From positions 62,001-126,000 of the forward strand of contig NZ_JAHSTU010000004.1 in the NCBI RefSeq assembly GCF_019145495.1: a stretch of 64,000 nucleotides of DNA. The letters are read 5' to 3'. The position numbers and the translations under genes were made by a program. This DNA is from Pseudomonas azerbaijanoccidentalis (GTDB lineage Bacteria > Pseudomonadota > Gammaproteobacteria > Pseudomonadales > Pseudomonadaceae). Under the pieces are notes generated by a model. The model was not told where the DNA came from and searched no databases. It worked only from the letters and a program-made list of their open reading frames with translations. Position 1 is the first letter of the stretch. The number at the start of each line of letters is the position of its first letter. Below are positions 1-10,598 of this stretch, one piece after another.

Positions 1-70
1 TCTAGAATGGCTGGCATCTTTTCCTATACTCAGATGCGCATTCCGCGTCGGGTCGCCAGCAAGGTCAGCC

Positions 71-1753
71 ATGAACAAGAACAATCGCCATCCTGCAGAC
101 GGTAAGAAACCAGTCACTATTTTCGGCCCTGACTTTCCTTTCGGCTTCGACGACTGGATCGAACACCCGGCCGGACTGGGCAGTATTCCCGAGCACAATC
201 ATGGGGCCGAAGTGGCGATTGTCGGTGCCGGTATCGCTGGGTTGGTGGCCGCTTACGAGCTGATGAAGCTTGGCCTCAAGCCTGTGGTCTACGAAGCTTC
301 GAAAATGGGTGGCCGTCTGCGTTCCCAGGCGTTCAACGGTACCGATGGCATCGTTGCCGAGTTGGGTGGCATGCGCTTTCCGGTGTCATCCACCGCGTTC
401 TATCACTATGTCGACAAGTTGGGTCTTGAGACAAAACCCTTCCCCAACCCGCTGACACCCGCCTCTGGCAGCACCGTCATCGACCTGGAAGGTAAAACCC
501 ACTACGCACAGAAACTGGCGGATCTTCCTGCACTGTTCCAAGAAGTGGCCGACGCCTGGGCTGATGCCCTGGAAGCTGGCTCGCAGTTCTCGGATATCCA
601 GCAAGCCATTCGCGACCGTGACGTGCCACGCCTCAAAGAATTGTGGAACACCTTGGTGCCGCTGTGGGACGACCGCACCTTCTATGACTTCGTCGCCACT
701 TCCAAAGCGTTCGCCAAACTGTCGTTCCATCACCGCGAAGTGTTCGGCCAGGTCGGTTTCGGTACGGGCGGCTGGGATTCGGACTTCCCCAACTCCATGC
801 TGGAAATCTTCCGCGTTGTCATGACCAACTGTGACGATCACCAGCACCTGGTAGTGGGCGGCGTGGAACAAGTGCCTCAGGGCATCTGGCGCCATGTACC
901 GGATCGTTGCGTGCACTGGCCGCAAGGCACCAGTCTCAAGTCGCTGCACCGGGGGGCGCCACGTTCCGGCGTGAAGAAAATCGCTCACGCCCCCGATGGC
1001 CGTTTTGCGGTCACCGACAACAACGGCGACACCCGCGAATACGCCGCTGTGCTGACCACTTGCCAGAGCTGGCTGCTGACCACCCAGATCGAATGCGACG
1101 AAACCCTGTTCTCGCAAAAAATGTGGATGGCGTTGGACCGCACCCGTTACATGCAGTCGTCGAAGACTTTCGTGATGGTCGACCGCCCGTTCTGGAAGGA
1201 CAAAGATCCGGAAACCGGCCGAGACCTGATGAGCATGACCCTCACCGATCGCCTGACCCGTGGCACTTATCTGTTCGACAACGGCGATGACAAGCCGGGG
1301 GTAATTTGCCTGTCGTACTCATGGATGAGTGATGCACTGAAGATGCTGCCGCACCCGGTGGAAAAACGGGTGAAACTGGCACTGGATGCGTTGAAGAAGA
1401 TCTACCCGAAAGTCGACATCGCCGCGCGCATCATCGGCGATCCGATCACCGTGTCTTGGGAGGCCGATCCGCATTTCCTCGGGGCCTTCAAGGGCGCCCT
1501 GCCCGGCCACTACCGGTACAACCAACGCATGTACGCGCACTTCATGCAGGACGACATGCCGGCCGAACAGCGCGGTATCTTCATCGCGGGCGACGACGTT
1601 TCGTGGACGCCAGCCTGGGTTGAAGGCGCAGTGCAGACCTCGCTCAACGCGGTGTGGGGCATCATGAAACACTTCGGCGGTGCAACTCACGCCGAGAATC
1701 CGGGTCCAGGAGATGTGTTCAACGAGATCGGACCGATCGCCCTGCCCGAGTAA
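71..1753 (+). CDS. davB: L-lysine 2-monooxygenase (flavin amine oxidase family)
   Basis: Oxidatively decarboxylates L-lysine to 5-aminovaleramide, the first step of the cytoplasmic aminovalerate route of lysine breakdown. The 560-residue protein has an N-terminal Rossmann dinucleotide motif GAGIAG at residues 52-57 for FAD and a C-terminal FAD-contact region GIFIAGDD near residue 512, typical of the tryptophan/lysine/phenylalanine 2-monooxygenase family. Length and sequence closely match DavB of P. putida as I remember it. The gene davA follows 12 bp downstream and encodes the enzyme for the next step, which makes this assignment stronger than that of a tryptophan monooxygenase (IaaM). The ATG lies behind a weak AAGG-type ribosome site. 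The promoter is probably left of the window. Confidence 0.93.
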   Translation: MNKNNRHPADGKKPVTIFGPDFPFGFDDWIEHPAGLGSIPEHNHGAEVAIVGAGIAGLVAAYELMKLGLKPVVYEASKMGGRLRSQAFNGTDGIVAELGGMRFPVSSTAFYHYVDKLGLETKPFPNPLTPASGSTVIDLEGKTHYAQKLADLPALFQEVADAWADALEAGSQFSDIQQAIRDRDVPRLKELWNTLVPLWDDRTFYDFVATSKAFAKLSFHHREVFGQVGFGTGGWDSDFPNSMLEIFRVVMTNCDDHQHLVVGGVEQVPQGIWRHVPDRCVHWPQGTSLKSLHRGAPRSGVKKIAHAPDGRFAVTDNNGDTREYAAVLTTCQSWLLTTQIECDETLFSQKMWMALDRTRYMQSSKTFVMVDRPFWKDKDPETGRDLMSMTLTDRLTRGTYLFDNGDDKPGVICLSYSWMSDALKMLPHPVEKRVKLALDALKKIYPKVDIAARIIGDPITVSWEADPHFLGAFKGALPGHYRYNQRMYAHFMQDDMPAEQRGIFIAGDDVSWTPAWVEGAVQTSLNAVWGIMKHFGGATHAENPGPGDVFNEIGPIALPE

Positions 1754-1765
1754 GAGGATTCCGAA

Positions 1766-2560
1766 ATGCGCGTAGCCCTTTACCAATGCCCACCGTTGCC
1801 GCTGGATGTCGCCGGCAACCTGCAACGCCTGCACCAGTTGGCGCTGGAAGCCAAAGGCGCCGATTTGCTGGTGCTGCCGGAGATGTTCCTGACCGGCTAC
1901 AACATCGGCGTCGATGCCGTCAGCGTGTTGGCGGAAGTGCACAACGGTGAGTCGGCGCAACAGGTCGCGCGCATTGCCCGGGCCGCCGGGATCGCCATTT
2001 TGTATGGCTACCCCGAGCGCACCGAGGACGGACAGATCTACAACGCTGTGCAGTTGATTGACGCCAATGGCGAGCGCATCTGCAACTACCGCAAAACGCA
2101 CTTGTTTGGCGATCTCGACCGATCGATGTTCAGCGCCGGTAGCAACGATTTCCCTGTGGTTGAACTTAACGGCTGGAAGCTAGGGTTTCTGATCTGCTAC
2201 GACCTGGAGTTTCCGGAAAACGCCCGACGCCTGGCCCTCGAGGGTGCCGAGCTGATCCTGGCACCGACGGCAAACATGATTCCGTTTGATTTTGTCGCTG
2301 ATGTCACCGTCCGCTCTCGCGCCTTCGAAAACCAGTGCTACGTGGCCTACGCCAATTACTGCGCAAGCGAAGGCGATATTCACTACTGCGGCCAAAGCAG
2401 CATCGCCGCGCCGGATGGCAGCCGCATCGCCCAGGCCGGCCTTGATGAGGCGCTGATTGTCGGCGAGTTGGATCGTCAGTTGATGGCCGACTCTCGTGCC
2501 GCCAATCGTTATTTGCTTGATCGTCGCCCGGAACTCTACAGCGCACTGAACAAGCGCTGA
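1766..2560 (+). CDS. davA: 5-aminovaleramidase (nitrilase superfamily)
   Basis: Hydrolyses 5-aminovaleramide to 5-aminovalerate and ammonia, completing the DavBA pair. The 264-residue protein is a single carbon-nitrogen hydrolase domain with the Glu-Lys-Cys triad visible as E39 (VLPEMF), K110 (NYRKTH) and C144 (LICYDLEFPE). It starts 12 bp after davB, behind an AAGAGGA ribosome site, so the two are almost certainly co-transcribed. The adjacent lysine monooxygenase decides the substrate; by sequence alone it could be any R-amide hydrolase of this branch. Confidence 0.92.
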   Translation: MRVALYQCPPLPLDVAGNLQRLHQLALEAKGADLLVLPEMFLTGYNIGVDAVSVLAEVHNGESAQQVARIARAAGIAILYGYPERTEDGQIYNAVQLIDANGERICNYRKTHLFGDLDRSMFSAGSNDFPVVELNGWKLGFLICYDLEFPENARRLALEGAELILAPTANMIPFDFVADVTVRSRAFENQCYVAYANYCASEGDIHYCGQSSIAAPDGSRIAQAGLDEALIVGELDRQLMADSRAANRYLLDRRPELYSALNKR

Positions 2561-2608
2561 TCCACCGATATCCGCTAGCATTGGCACTTCACTGTTCTGG
2601 AAGTGCCC

Positions 2609-5038
2609 ATGCCCGCGCTGAATCCTCTTCGCCCCCACACTGAAACCCTGGCCAATGGCTTGCGGGTGACGCTGCGACATGCCCCAAATTTAAAGCGTTG
2701 CGCAGCGGCGTTGCGGGTTGCCGCAGGCAGCCATGATGTGCCGCTGGCGTGGCCGGGACTGGCGCATTTTCTTGAGCATCTACTGTTTCTGGGCACTGAG
2801 CGTTTTCCCGCAGGCCAAGGGTTGATGGCTTACGTTCAGAGCCATGGCGGACAGGTGAATGCCCGGACCAGCGAACGGACCACCGACTACTTTTTCGAGT
2901 TGCCAACCCCGGCATTCGCCGGAGGGTTGCAGCGTCTGTCAGACATGCTCGCGCACCCGCGTATGAATCCGGACGATCAACAGCGGGAACGGGAAGTGCT
3001 GCACGCGGAATTTGTCGCTTGGTCGCAAGATCCGACGGCGCAACAGCAAATGGCGTTGTTTGATGGGCTGTCCGAGGCTCATCCACTGCGGGGTTTCCAT
3101 GCCGGCAATCGCGACAGCCTGCCATTGCAACAACCCGAGTTTCAGCAAGCGTTGAAGGATTTTCATCAGCGGTTTTACCGAGCTGGGCAGATGACCTTGA
3201 GTTTGGCCGGCCCGCAGAGCGTCGATGAATTAAGGGATTTGGCCGAGACTTTTGCCCGTGTCATTGCCGTCGGTGAAAAGGCCCCGCAGCCATCTCCGGT
3301 CCCGTTGATGGCGACCCCAATCGTAAGTTATCAACAGGCTGGCGAGCGCCGGTTGAATTTGCTGTTTGCCCTCGAAGCGTTGCCTGACTGCTCCGCCGAA
3401 GCACTCGGCTTCCTGTGCCACTGGCTGAATACCGACAAACCGGGCGGTTTGCTGGCGGATTTACGCGAGCGCGGTCTGGCCGAAAAGCTCAAGGCAGATC
3501 CGCTGTATCAGTTCGCCGGGCAAGCCTTGCTGCACATCGAATTCACTTTGCCCACTGATGCATCAGCGAGCGAGATCCCTGAACGGCTCACGGATTGGCT
3601 GAGCTTCTTCGCCCAACAAGACTGGAACAGGCTGCGCGAAGAATACGCCGCGGTGCTCCAGCGTCAGCAACACGTCAGTAGCGCTCTGCAACTGGCTCGA
3701 CTGGACAGCGAACAACGCGAAATGGGGCTGTCTGCACAGGGTGTTACAGCCCTCCAGAACATCCTCAGGAAAATTGGCGCTGTGGATAACTTCAGCGGTC
3801 CATGGCATTTGCCAGCACCCAATCCGTTTTTGCGCGCCGAAGCACCGGCATCCAACGCCGGGCTGATTCGCGGCCAGACCAGCGCCCACCGTGGCCTGCG
3901 CACCTTTGCCCAGGACCGCTCGCGCAGCCGTCGCGAACGGTCACCTATGCAATTCAGCCAAGCATTGCCGGACACCGGCGCGGAGGGTGCGATTTATTTG
4001 CGCTGGCGCCTGGGCTCAACGCCCGGCAGCCGCCTGCAATCACGCCTGGAAAGTGACCTGCAACCGTTGCGCGAAGATGCGCGTCAGGCCGGTGTGGATT
4101 TTTCCTTCAGTGCGTCGGGCAATGAGTGGCTGCTGAAATTGACCGGGCTACAAGAGCCGATGCCCACCGTCCTGGAGCATGCGCTGAAAGAGCTGACAAA
4201 GCCTGATGCCTCTGTTTCACAGTCCGAGCAGACAAACGTCGCGTTGATACCGATTCGCCAACTGCTCAAGGCATTGCCCGATCATTGCCTTGGGCGAACA
4301 GCTTACTCGGATGACGTGCAGCAACTCTGGTCGAGTGCACGATGGGATGGGCTCGCCATCGGCTTATCGGCTCAGACGCAAGCGGCCATGGGCCTGGCCT
4401 TAAGCCGCGTCCCCGGCACACCGGACACTCAATCGAGTCCTTCGCTCACGCTCCATTCGCAACGCCTGTGGAGCCAAATCGATATCGGCTCCAGCGAGCA
4501 CGCGCTCCTGCTGTTCTGCCCTACGCCCTCTGAAGAATTGGCTGACGAAGCCGCGTGGCGTTTACTCGCCCACGTCTGTCAGATGCCGTTCTACCAGCGC
4601 CTGCGGGTGGAGTTGCAACTCGGTTACGCAGTGTTCAGCGCCCTGCGCCAGACTCACGGGCAAACCGGGTTGCTGTTCGGCGTGCAATCGCCCAGCGTGG
4701 CGCCGGAAAACCTGCTGCAACACGTTGAGCAGTTCCTCAGCGAATTGCCCACGTTGATCGACGCCATCGATGACAGCTCGCTTATCGCCCAGCGCCAGAC
4801 CTTGGCCGAGCAGTTTTCCAGCGCTGCATTGCCCTCCCTTCAGGCGGCAGAACTGCTTTGGCAGGGCAAACTGGCGGGCCGCTCGTCGGATTATCTGATG
4901 CAATTGCCCGAGGCGATCCTGCGGGTCAGCCGAGCCGAACTGCTCGGCGCCGCACAGCGATTGAATCAGGCCGAAGGCGGCTGGCGCTGCCTGGCTAACA
5001 GCCCTGCACCTAGTGCACCTTGGCAAGCGACAAAATGA
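2609..5038 (+). CDS. pqqF: PqqF, M16 zinc metalloprotease of PQQ biosynthesis
   Basis: Insulinase-family (M16A) peptidase thought to act, with a partner, in cutting the modified PqqA peptide. The inverted zinc motif HFLEH is at residues 53-57, in the first of the repeated M16 domains. The length of about 809 residues fits the single-chain PqqF of Pseudomonas. I chose ATG 2609 because GGAAG lies about 5 bases upstream; a GTG at 2603 is in frame but overlaps that Shine-Dalgarno. It precedes pqqA by 158 bp, the pqqF-A-B-C-D-E order seen in fluorescent pseudomonads. Confidence 0.92.
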   Translation: MPALNPLRPHTETLANGLRVTLRHAPNLKRCAAALRVAAGSHDVPLAWPGLAHFLEHLLFLGTERFPAGQGLMAYVQSHGGQVNARTSERTTDYFFELPTPAFAGGLQRLSDMLAHPRMNPDDQQREREVLHAEFVAWSQDPTAQQQMALFDGLSEAHPLRGFHAGNRDSLPLQQPEFQQALKDFHQRFYRAGQMTLSLAGPQSVDELRDLAETFARVIAVGEKAPQPSPVPLMATPIVSYQQAGERRLNLLFALEALPDCSAEALGFLCHWLNTDKPGGLLADLRERGLAEKLKADPLYQFAGQALLHIEFTLPTDASASEIPERLTDWLSFFAQQDWNRLREEYAAVLQRQQHVSSALQLARLDSEQREMGLSAQGVTALQNILRKIGAVDNFSGPWHLPAPNPFLRAEAPASNAGLIRGQTSAHRGLRTFAQDRSRSRRERSPMQFSQALPDTGAEGAIYLRWRLGSTPGSRLQSRLESDLQPLREDARQAGVDFSFSASGNEWLLKLTGLQEPMPTVLEHALKELTKPDASVSQSEQTNVALIPIRQLLKALPDHCLGRTAYSDDVQQLWSSARWDGLAIGLSAQTQAAMGLALSRVPGTPDTQSSPSLTLHSQRLWSQIDIGSSEHALLLFCPTPSEELADEAAWRLLAHVCQMPFYQRLRVELQLGYAVFSALRQTHGQTGLLFGVQSPSVAPENLLQHVEQFLSELPTLIDAIDDSSLIAQRQTLAEQFSSAALPSLQAAELLWQGKLAGRSSDYLMQLPEAILRVSRAELLGAAQRLNQAEGGWRCLANSPAPSAPWQATK

Positions 5039-5196
5039 TCATTACCGGGGCTGCAACGAGCTTTCTCAAAGTTTCACGGGCAATCTCTTTGAAATTTTGA
5101 GTAACATAGCAGCCTAACTATTTGGAACATCTCTGACCTGAGGTGGACTATACCTATAGATAGCGCTGTCCCACCCTACCTGAAGGAGTTCAATTT

Positions 5197-5271
5197 ATGG
5201 CCTGGACCAAACCGGCTTACACCGACCTGCGTATCGGCTTTGAAGTCACCATGTACTTCGCAAGCCGCTAA
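5197..5271 (+). CDS. pqqA: PqqA, PQQ precursor peptide
   Basis: A 24-residue ribosomal peptide that is the substrate for PQQ. It contains the diagnostic E-V-T-M-Y core, with Glu16 and Tyr20, the two residues that become cross-linked to form the cofactor. A strong AAGGAG site lies 9-10 bases before the ATG, fitting a highly translated precursor. A terminator-like hairpin follows at 5298, so pqqA message is probably made in excess of the downstream enzymes. Confidence 0.97.
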   Translation: MAWTKPAYTDLRIGFEVTMYFASR

Positions 5272-5297
5272 TCTCTGCCCTGGCAGATGAGCAGCAC

Positions 5298-5328
5298 AAC
5301 GCCTCGGATATCCGAGGCGTTTTATTTT
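5298..5328 (+). terminator. pqqA-pqqB attenuator-like terminator
   Basis: A perfect 12-bp inverted repeat (AACGCCTCGGAT / ATCCGAGGCGTT) runs straight into a TTTTATTTT tract. It lies between the pqqA stop and the pqqB start in the same transcription direction. It should release a fraction of transcripts and make pqqA RNA more abundant than pqqB-E RNA. Confidence 0.85.
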
Positions 5329-5352
5329 CAGCGTTGAAATGATGGAGCGCCC

Positions 5353-6264
5353 ATGTTTGTCCAGATTCTAGGTTCCGCTGCCGGCGGCGGTTTCCCCCAG
5401 TGGAACTGCAACTGCGTGAACTGCGCAGGTTTTCGCGACGGCAGCCTGCGGGCCAAGGCGCGGACGCAATCGTCCATCGCGATTTCCGATGACGGCGTGA
5501 ACTGGGTGCTGTGCAACACCTCCCCGGACATCCGCGCCCAGCTCCAGAGCTTCGCCCCGATGCAACCGGGCCGCGCACTGCGTGATACCGGGATCAGCGC
5601 GATCATCCTGATGGACAGCCAGATCGACCACACCACCGGGCTGCTCATGTTGCGTGAAGGTTGCCCGCATCAGGTCTGGTGCACCGACATGGTCCACGAG
5701 GATCTGAGCAGCGGTTTTCCGCTGTTCACCATGTTGAACCACTGGAATGGCGGGCTGACTTGGAACCGCATCGAGCTCGATCAGAGCTTCAGCGTGCCGG
5801 CCTGTCCGAACCTGCGCTTTACTCCGCTGCCACTGCGCAGCGCCGCGCCGCCTTACTCGCCGCACCGCTTCGATCCACATCCGGGTGACAACATCGGGCT
5901 GATCGTCGAAGACCTGAACACCGGCGGCAAACTGTTCTACGCACCGGGCCTGGGCAAGGTCGATGCGCCGTTGCTGGAAATCATGGCCGGCAGCGATTGC
6001 CTGCTGGTGGACGGCACCCTGTGGGATGACGATGAAATGCAGCGTCGCGGTGTGGGCACGCGTACGGGTCGCGAGATGGGCCACCTGGCGCAGAGCGGGC
6101 CTGGCGGTATGCTTGAGGTCTTTGAGCAGTTGCCCGACCCGCGCAAAGTACTTATCCACATCAACAACACCAACCCGATCCTCGATGAGGATTCGCCACA
6201 GCGCGCGGAGCTGGATCGACGTCAGGTTGAAGTGGCGTATGACGGCATGAGTATTGTGCTGTAG
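5353..6264 (+). CDS. pqqB: PqqB, PQQ biosynthesis protein
   Basis: Metallo-beta-lactamase-fold protein, reported as an oxygenase acting on the precursor tyrosine in PQQ synthesis. The 303-residue length is standard. The N-terminus carries the family-typical [13 protein letters not shown] with a Cys-rich NCNCVNC stretch, and an SQIDHTTG stretch stands where classical members carry the HxHxDH motif. It is the first gene after the intercistronic terminator and is followed by a REP palindrome before pqqC. Confidence 0.96.
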   Translation: MFVQILGSAAGGGFPQWNCNCVNCAGFRDGSLRAKARTQSSIAISDDGVNWVLCNTSPDIRAQLQSFAPMQPGRALRDTGISAIILMDSQIDHTTGLLMLREGCPHQVWCTDMVHEDLSSGFPLFTMLNHWNGGLTWNRIELDQSFSVPACPNLRFTPLPLRSAAPPYSPHRFDPHPGDNIGLIVEDLNTGGKLFYAPGLGKVDAPLLEIMAGSDCLLVDGTLWDDDEMQRRGVGTRTGREMGHLAQSGPGGMLEVFEQLPDPRKVLIHINNTNPILDEDSPQRAELDRRQVEVAYDGMSIVL

Positions 6265-6288
6265 GCAATTGAGACCGCTGTGCGGTCT

Positions 6289-6342
6289 ATCGCTAGCAGG
6301 CTAGCTCCCACAGGGGTTGTGGGAGCTAGCCTGCTAGCGATG
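6289..6342. repeat. REP palindrome (GCTAGC family)
   Basis: Nearly perfect inverted repeat of about 24 bp per arm (ATCGCTAGCAGGCTAGC then CTCCCACA, mirrored), sitting inside the pqq operon between pqqB and pqqC. The same family recurs at 62138-62229. As RNA it would form a long hairpin and could stabilise upstream message. Confidence 0.85.
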
Positions 6343-6392
6343 AGGCCAGCCCAGGCGATGAAGAATCCACCGGTCCTACCCGGAGAAAAGAA

Positions 6393-7145
6393 ATGACTGA
6401 CACCCCAATGTCCCCCGCCGAATTCGAAGCCGCGCTACGGGCCAAAGGCGCCTACTACCACATCCATCACCCCTATCACGTGGCGATGTATGAAGGCCGC
6501 GCAAGCCGCGAGCAGATCCAGGGCTGGGTCGCCAACCGTTTCTACTATCAGGTGAACATCCCCCTGAAGGACGCGGCCATTCTGGCCAACTGCCCGGACC
6601 GCGAGATCCGTCGCGAGTGGATTCAACGCTTGCTCGACCATGACGGCGCCCCCGGTGAAGATGGCGGTATCGAAGCCTGGTTGCGCCTGGGCCAAGCCGT
6701 TGGCCTGGACCCGGATCAACTGCGCTCCCAGGAACTGGTGCTGCCCGGCGTGCGTTTCGCCGTCGATGCCTACGTCAACTTCGCCCGCCGCGCCAGCTGG
6801 CAAGAAGCCGCCAGCAGCTCGCTGACCGAACTGTTTGCGCCGCAGATCCACCAGTCGCGCCTGGACAGCTGGCCCCAGCATTACCCGTGGATCGACCCGG
6901 CCGGCTACGAGTATTTCCGCACGCGCCTGGGTCAGGCGCGGCGTGATGTCGAGCATGGTTTGGCGATCACGCTTGAGCATTACAAAACCCGGGAAGGCCA
7001 AGACCGCATGCTGGAAATTCTCCAGTTCAAACTGGACATTCTTTGGAGCATGCTCGATGCCATGAGCATGGCCTACGAACTGAAACGCCCGCCGTATCAC
7101 AGCGTGACCGGGGAACGGGTCTGGCACAAAGGAATCACCTTATGA
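6393..7145 (+). CDS. pqqC: PqqC, pyrroloquinoline-quinone synthase
   Basis: Cofactor-free oxidase that closes the ring and carries out the final oxidation to PQQ. The 250-residue length and the sequence ([17 protein letters not shown], a TELFAP segment) are typical of the PqqC/heme-oxygenase-like fold. GGAGAAAAG lies upstream of the ATG. Its stop overlaps the pqqD start as ATGA, implying translational coupling. Confidence 0.97.
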   Translation: MTDTPMSPAEFEAALRAKGAYYHIHHPYHVAMYEGRASREQIQGWVANRFYYQVNIPLKDAAILANCPDREIRREWIQRLLDHDGAPGEDGGIEAWLRLGQAVGLDPDQLRSQELVLPGVRFAVDAYVNFARRASWQEAASSSLTELFAPQIHQSRLDSWPQHYPWIDPAGYEYFRTRLGQARRDVEHGLAITLEHYKTREGQDRMLEILQFKLDILWSMLDAMSMAYELKRPPYHSVTGERVWHKGITL

Positions 7146-7417
7146 GTTTCGATCGCAGCAAGACGCCGAACTGGCGTCCGGGCTACCGCTTCCAGTACGA
7201 ACCGGCGCAGAAAGGCCATGTGCTGCTGTACCCCGAAGGTATGATTAAACTCAATGAAAGCGCCGCATTGATCGGCGGTTTGATTGATGGTGAGCGTGAT
7301 GTCGCGGCGATCATCGCCGAACTCGACCAGCAGTTCCCCGGCGTGCCTGAGCTCGGTGAAGACGTCGAGCAATTCATGGAGGTTGCCCGTGCGCAGCACT
7401 GGATCGAACTTGCCTGA
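7142..7417 (+). CDS. pqqD: PqqD, PqqA-binding chaperone
   Basis: The 91-residue RiPP recognition element that holds PqqA and presents it to the radical-SAM enzyme PqqE. The start at 7142 forms an ATGA overlap with pqqC and gives the usual length; a longer upstream reading in the same frame is an artefact of open frame inside pqqC. The sequence contains the conserved [14 protein letters not shown] and the C-terminal WIELA. Confidence 0.95.
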   Translation: MSFDRSKTPNWRPGYRFQYEPAQKGHVLLYPEGMIKLNESAALIGGLIDGERDVAAIIAELDQQFPGVPELGEDVEQFMEVARAQHWIELA

Positions 7418-8561
7418 TTCATCGGTGCAAGTACCGCCCAAACCGGAAATCGGCCTGCCGCTGTGGCTGCTCGCCGAGCTGACGTATCGCTGCCCGCTGC
7501 AATGCCCGTATTGCTCCAATCCACTGGACTTTGCCGAGCAAGGCAAAGAGCTCAGCACCGAACAGTGGATCAAGGTGTTTCGCGAAGCGCGGGAGATGGG
7601 CGCTGCGCAACTGGGCTTTTCCGGCGGCGAACCGTTGGTGCGCCAGGACCTCGCCGAACTGATCGCCGAGGCCCGCAAGCTGGGTTTCTACACCAACCTG
7701 ATCACTTCCGGCATCGGCCTGACCGAGCAGAAAATCAGCGACTTCAAGAAGGCCGGGCTCGATCACATCCAGATCAGTTTCCAGGCCAGCGACGAGCAGG
7801 TGAATAACCTGTTGGCCGGTTCAAAAAAGGCCTTCGCACAGAAACTGGAAATGGCTCGTGCGGTGAAGGCCCACGGTTATCCGATGGTGCTGAACTTCGT
7901 CACCCATCGGCACAACATCGACAAAATCGACCGCATCATTGAGTTGTGCATCGCGCTGGAAGCGGACTTCGTCGAACTCGCCACCTGCCAGTTTTACGGC
8001 TGGGCGCAGCTCAATCGCGTTGGCCTGTTGCCAACCAAAGAGCAACTGGTGCGCGCCGAACGCATCACCAACGAATACCGGGCCAAGCTCGAAGCCGAAG
8101 GCCATCCGTGCAAACTGATTTTCGTCACGCCGGACTATTACGAAGAACGCCCGAAAGCCTGCATGAATGGCTGGGGCAGTATCTTTCTGACAGTCACACC
8201 GGACGGAACCGCACTGCCGTGTCACGGTGCCCGACAGATGCCGGTACAGTTTCCCAATGTGCGCGACCACAGCATGCAACACATCTGGTATGACTCGTTC
8301 GGCTTCAACCGTTTCCGTGGTTATGACTGGATGCCCGAGCCCTGCCGCTCGTGCGACGAGAAAGAAAAAGACTTCGGCGGCTGCCGTTGTCAGGCCTTCA
8401 TGCTCACCGGCGACGCGAGCAATGCCGACCCTGTGTGCAGCAAGTCCGAACATCACGGCGTGATCCTCAATGCTCGCGAAGAAGCCGAGCACGCGACCCA
8501 GACCATCGAACAACTGGCCTTTCGCAATGAACGAAACTCACGCCTCATCGCCAAAAGCTGA
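7389..8561 (+). CDS. pqqE: PqqE, PqqA radical SAM cyclase
   Basis: Radical-SAM/SPASM enzyme that joins Glu16 and Tyr20 of PqqA by a carbon-carbon bond. The SAM-cluster motif CX3CX2C is at Cys35, Cys39 and Cys42, and C-terminal auxiliary-cluster cysteines occur in [16 protein letters not shown]. No ATG lies near the expected N-terminus. I chose GTG 7389, which overlaps the end of pqqD by 29 bp and gives 390 residues; TTG 7410 and GTG 7425 are alternatives. Proteins in this family begin shortly before the conserved [13 protein letters not shown]. Confidence 0.94.
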   Translation: MRSTGSNLPDSSVQVPPKPEIGLPLWLLAELTYRCPLQCPYCSNPLDFAEQGKELSTEQWIKVFREAREMGAAQLGFSGGEPLVRQDLAELIAEARKLGFYTNLITSGIGLTEQKISDFKKAGLDHIQISFQASDEQVNNLLAGSKKAFAQKLEMARAVKAHGYPMVLNFVTHRHNIDKIDRIIELCIALEADFVELATCQFYGWAQLNRVGLLPTKEQLVRAERITNEYRAKLEAEGHPCKLIFVTPDYYEERPKACMNGWGSIFLTVTPDGTALPCHGARQMPVQFPNVRDHSMQHIWYDSFGFNRFRGYDWMPEPCRSCDEKEKDFGGCRCQAFMLTGDASNADPVCSKSEHHGVILNAREEAEHATQTIEQLAFRNERNSRLIAKS

Positions 8562-10353
8562 ACCTTTAAGCGCTGCCAACGCCGTTGCGGCCGGCATCGA
8601 TTTCGCCGAGCTGCAAGTCGGCCCACACGGTTTGTTCTGGAACGAATACCGTCCGCAGGACGCCGCGTGCCGGATCTGGCATTGGCTTGATGGATCAGCG
8701 AAATGCCTGACGCCACCGGGCTTCAGCGTGCGTAGTCGAGTGTACGAATACGGCGGCGGTGCGTTCTGTCTGACGGACGACGGGATTATCTTCGTCAACG
8801 AGGCGGACCAGCAGCTGTATCGTCAATCGCTGCAGGGCGACACGCCGCAAATGCTGACATCCGGCGTGTGCCGCTACGGCGATTTGCAGTTCGCCAATGG
8901 TCAGGTGCTGGCGGTTGAAGAAAATCACAATGAACACCGCTTGGTGGCCATCGATCTGGCCGATGGCGAACGGCATCTGCTGGCTGAAGGCGCCGACTTT
9001 TACGCGGCACCGACGCTCAGCCCGGACTCGAGTCGACTGGCCTGGATCGAGTGGAGCCGCCCGGATCAGCCATGGACCGCAACCCGATTGATGGTTGCCG
9101 AGCGCCAACGCAATGGCGAGTTCGGCCCCGCCGATTGCGTCGCCGGGGACGGAGCTCAAGAATCCCTGCAGCAACCCCGATTTGATAACGACGGCCGTTT
9201 GTTTTGCCTGACTGATCGTGGCGGTTATTGGCAGCCGTGGGTGCAAACGCAAAACGGTCTGACCCCATTGCCGAGCGCAACTGCGGACCATGGTCCGGCA
9301 CCTTGGCAGCTCGGCGGCTGCACGTGGTTACCACTGAGCGAAGACACCTATCTGGCGAGCTGGACTGAGGGTGGTTTCGGCCGGTTGGGCATCGTCGGGC
9401 AATCCAGTGAGGACTTTACCGGCGGCTATAGCCGCTTCCGTCATCTGGCCGTGGATGAGCAGTTTATTTACTGCATCGCCGCGTCGCCGGTCAGCTCAGC
9501 CGCGGTAATCGCTATCGATCGCCAGTCTCGGCAAGTCAACGTGCTGGCGGGCGGTATTGCACCGTTGCCCGCCGAGCAGATCAGTCGTCCGCAAACCTTG
9601 CGTTATCCAAGTGGCTCGGGTGAAGCCCACGGTTTCTTCTACCCGGCGATGACCGGCGAGGCTAAACCGCCGCTGGTGGTATTCATCCACGGCGGCCCGA
9701 CATCGGCGTGCTACCCGATGCTCGACCCGCGCATTCAATACTGGGCACAACACGGTTTCGCCGTGGCGGACCTCAACTATCGCGGCAGCAGCGGCTATGG
9801 CCGCGCCTACCGTCAGGCCCTGCATTTGAGTTGGGGTGAAGTGGATGTCGAAGATGCCTGCGCGGTGGTCAGCCATCTCGCTGATCGTGGCTTGATCGAT
9901 GGCGACAAAGCGTTCATTCGTGGCGGCAGCGCGGGGGGTTACACCACGCTGAGTGCGCTGGCGTTCCATGACGTGTTCCGCGCCGGCGCCAGTCTGTATG
10001 GCGTTAGCGATCCAGTGGCATTGGGTCGGGCAACCCACAAGTTCGAGGGCGACTACCTCGATTGGCTGATCGGCGACCCCGTGCAAGACGTCGAGCGCTA
10101 TGCCGCTAGAACGCCGTTACTGCATGCGGGCAACATTCGTGTGCCGGTGATCTTTTTCCAAGGGGAACTGGATGCCGTGGTCGTGCCGCAACAGACCCGC
10201 GACATGGTCAACGCCCTGAAGCGCAACGGCATCCTGGTGGAAGCGCATTACTACGCGGACGAACGCCATGGTTTCCGCAAGGCTACCCACCAGGCCCATG
10301 CGCTGGAGCAGGAGTGGTTGTTTTATCGGCGGGTGATGGATCTGCTGCCGTAA
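8527..10353 (+). CDS. S9 family peptidase of the pqq operon (PqqM-like)
   Basis: Prolyl-oligopeptidase type serine peptidase of about 608 residues, with an N-terminal beta-propeller region and a C-terminal alpha/beta hydrolase domain. The catalytic triad reads as Ser468 (GGSAGG), Asp549 (GELDAVV) and His581 (ERHGFR). It begins inside pqqE (35-bp overlap), so it is the last gene of the pqq transcription unit. In fluorescent pseudomonads the gene at this place has been named pqqM; a role in PQQ maturation is inferred from position. ATG 8527 is preferred to the in-frame upstream ATG at 8470, which lies deeper inside pqqE. Confidence 0.85.
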   Translation: MNETHASSPKAEPLSAANAVAAGIDFAELQVGPHGLFWNEYRPQDAACRIWHWLDGSAKCLTPPGFSVRSRVYEYGGGAFCLTDDGIIFVNEADQQLYRQSLQGDTPQMLTSGVCRYGDLQFANGQVLAVEENHNEHRLVAIDLADGERHLLAEGADFYAAPTLSPDSSRLAWIEWSRPDQPWTATRLMVAERQRNGEFGPADCVAGDGAQESLQQPRFDNDGRLFCLTDRGGYWQPWVQTQNGLTPLPSATADHGPAPWQLGGCTWLPLSEDTYLASWTEGGFGRLGIVGQSSEDFTGGYSRFRHLAVDEQFIYCIAASPVSSAAVIAIDRQSRQVNVLAGGIAPLPAEQISRPQTLRYPSGSGEAHGFFYPAMTGEAKPPLVVFIHGGPTSACYPMLDPRIQYWAQHGFAVADLNYRGSSGYGRAYRQALHLSWGEVDVEDACAVVSHLADRGLIDGDKAFIRGGSAGGYTTLSALAFHDVFRAGASLYGVSDPVALGRATHKFEGDYLDWLIGDPVQDVERYAARTPLLHAGNIRVPVIFFQGELDAVVVPQQTRDMVNALKRNGILVEAHYYADERHGFRKATHQAHALEQEWLFYRRVMDLLP

Positions 10354-10356
10354 AAC

Positions 10357-10515
10357 TCAACGCTTGGCGATGATGTACACAGCGTGCACGATCCCGGGAA
10401 TGTAACCGCATAACGTCAGCAAGATATTCAGCCAGAACGCCCCGCCAAACCCCACTTGCAGAAACACACCCAGCGGTGGCAACAGAATGGCGATGATGAT
10501 GCGAATAAAGTCCAT
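10357..10515 (-). CDS. Pmp3/YqaE family small membrane protein
   Basis: A 52-residue hydrophobic peptide with two membrane segments separated by a short turn. It has the family signature IAILLPPLGVFL near the start and the LCGYIPGIVHAVYII second segment. Members are stress-linked proteolipids in bacteria, plants and yeast. It converges on the S9 peptidase gene with only 3 bp between the stop codons. An AGGAGCTGCTCC sequence lies just upstream of the ATG and contains a Shine-Dalgarno. Confidence 0.93.
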   Translation of the reverse strand: MDFIRIIIAILLPPLGVFLQVGFGGAFWLNILLTLCGYIPGIVHAVYIIAKR

Positions 10516-10598
10516 GGAGCAGCTCCTGATTGATGCGGGCTCGTGCGAGCCCTACAGCTAATCGACCTTTGCCGTTGGTCAGGGTTCAGCCCGACTCT

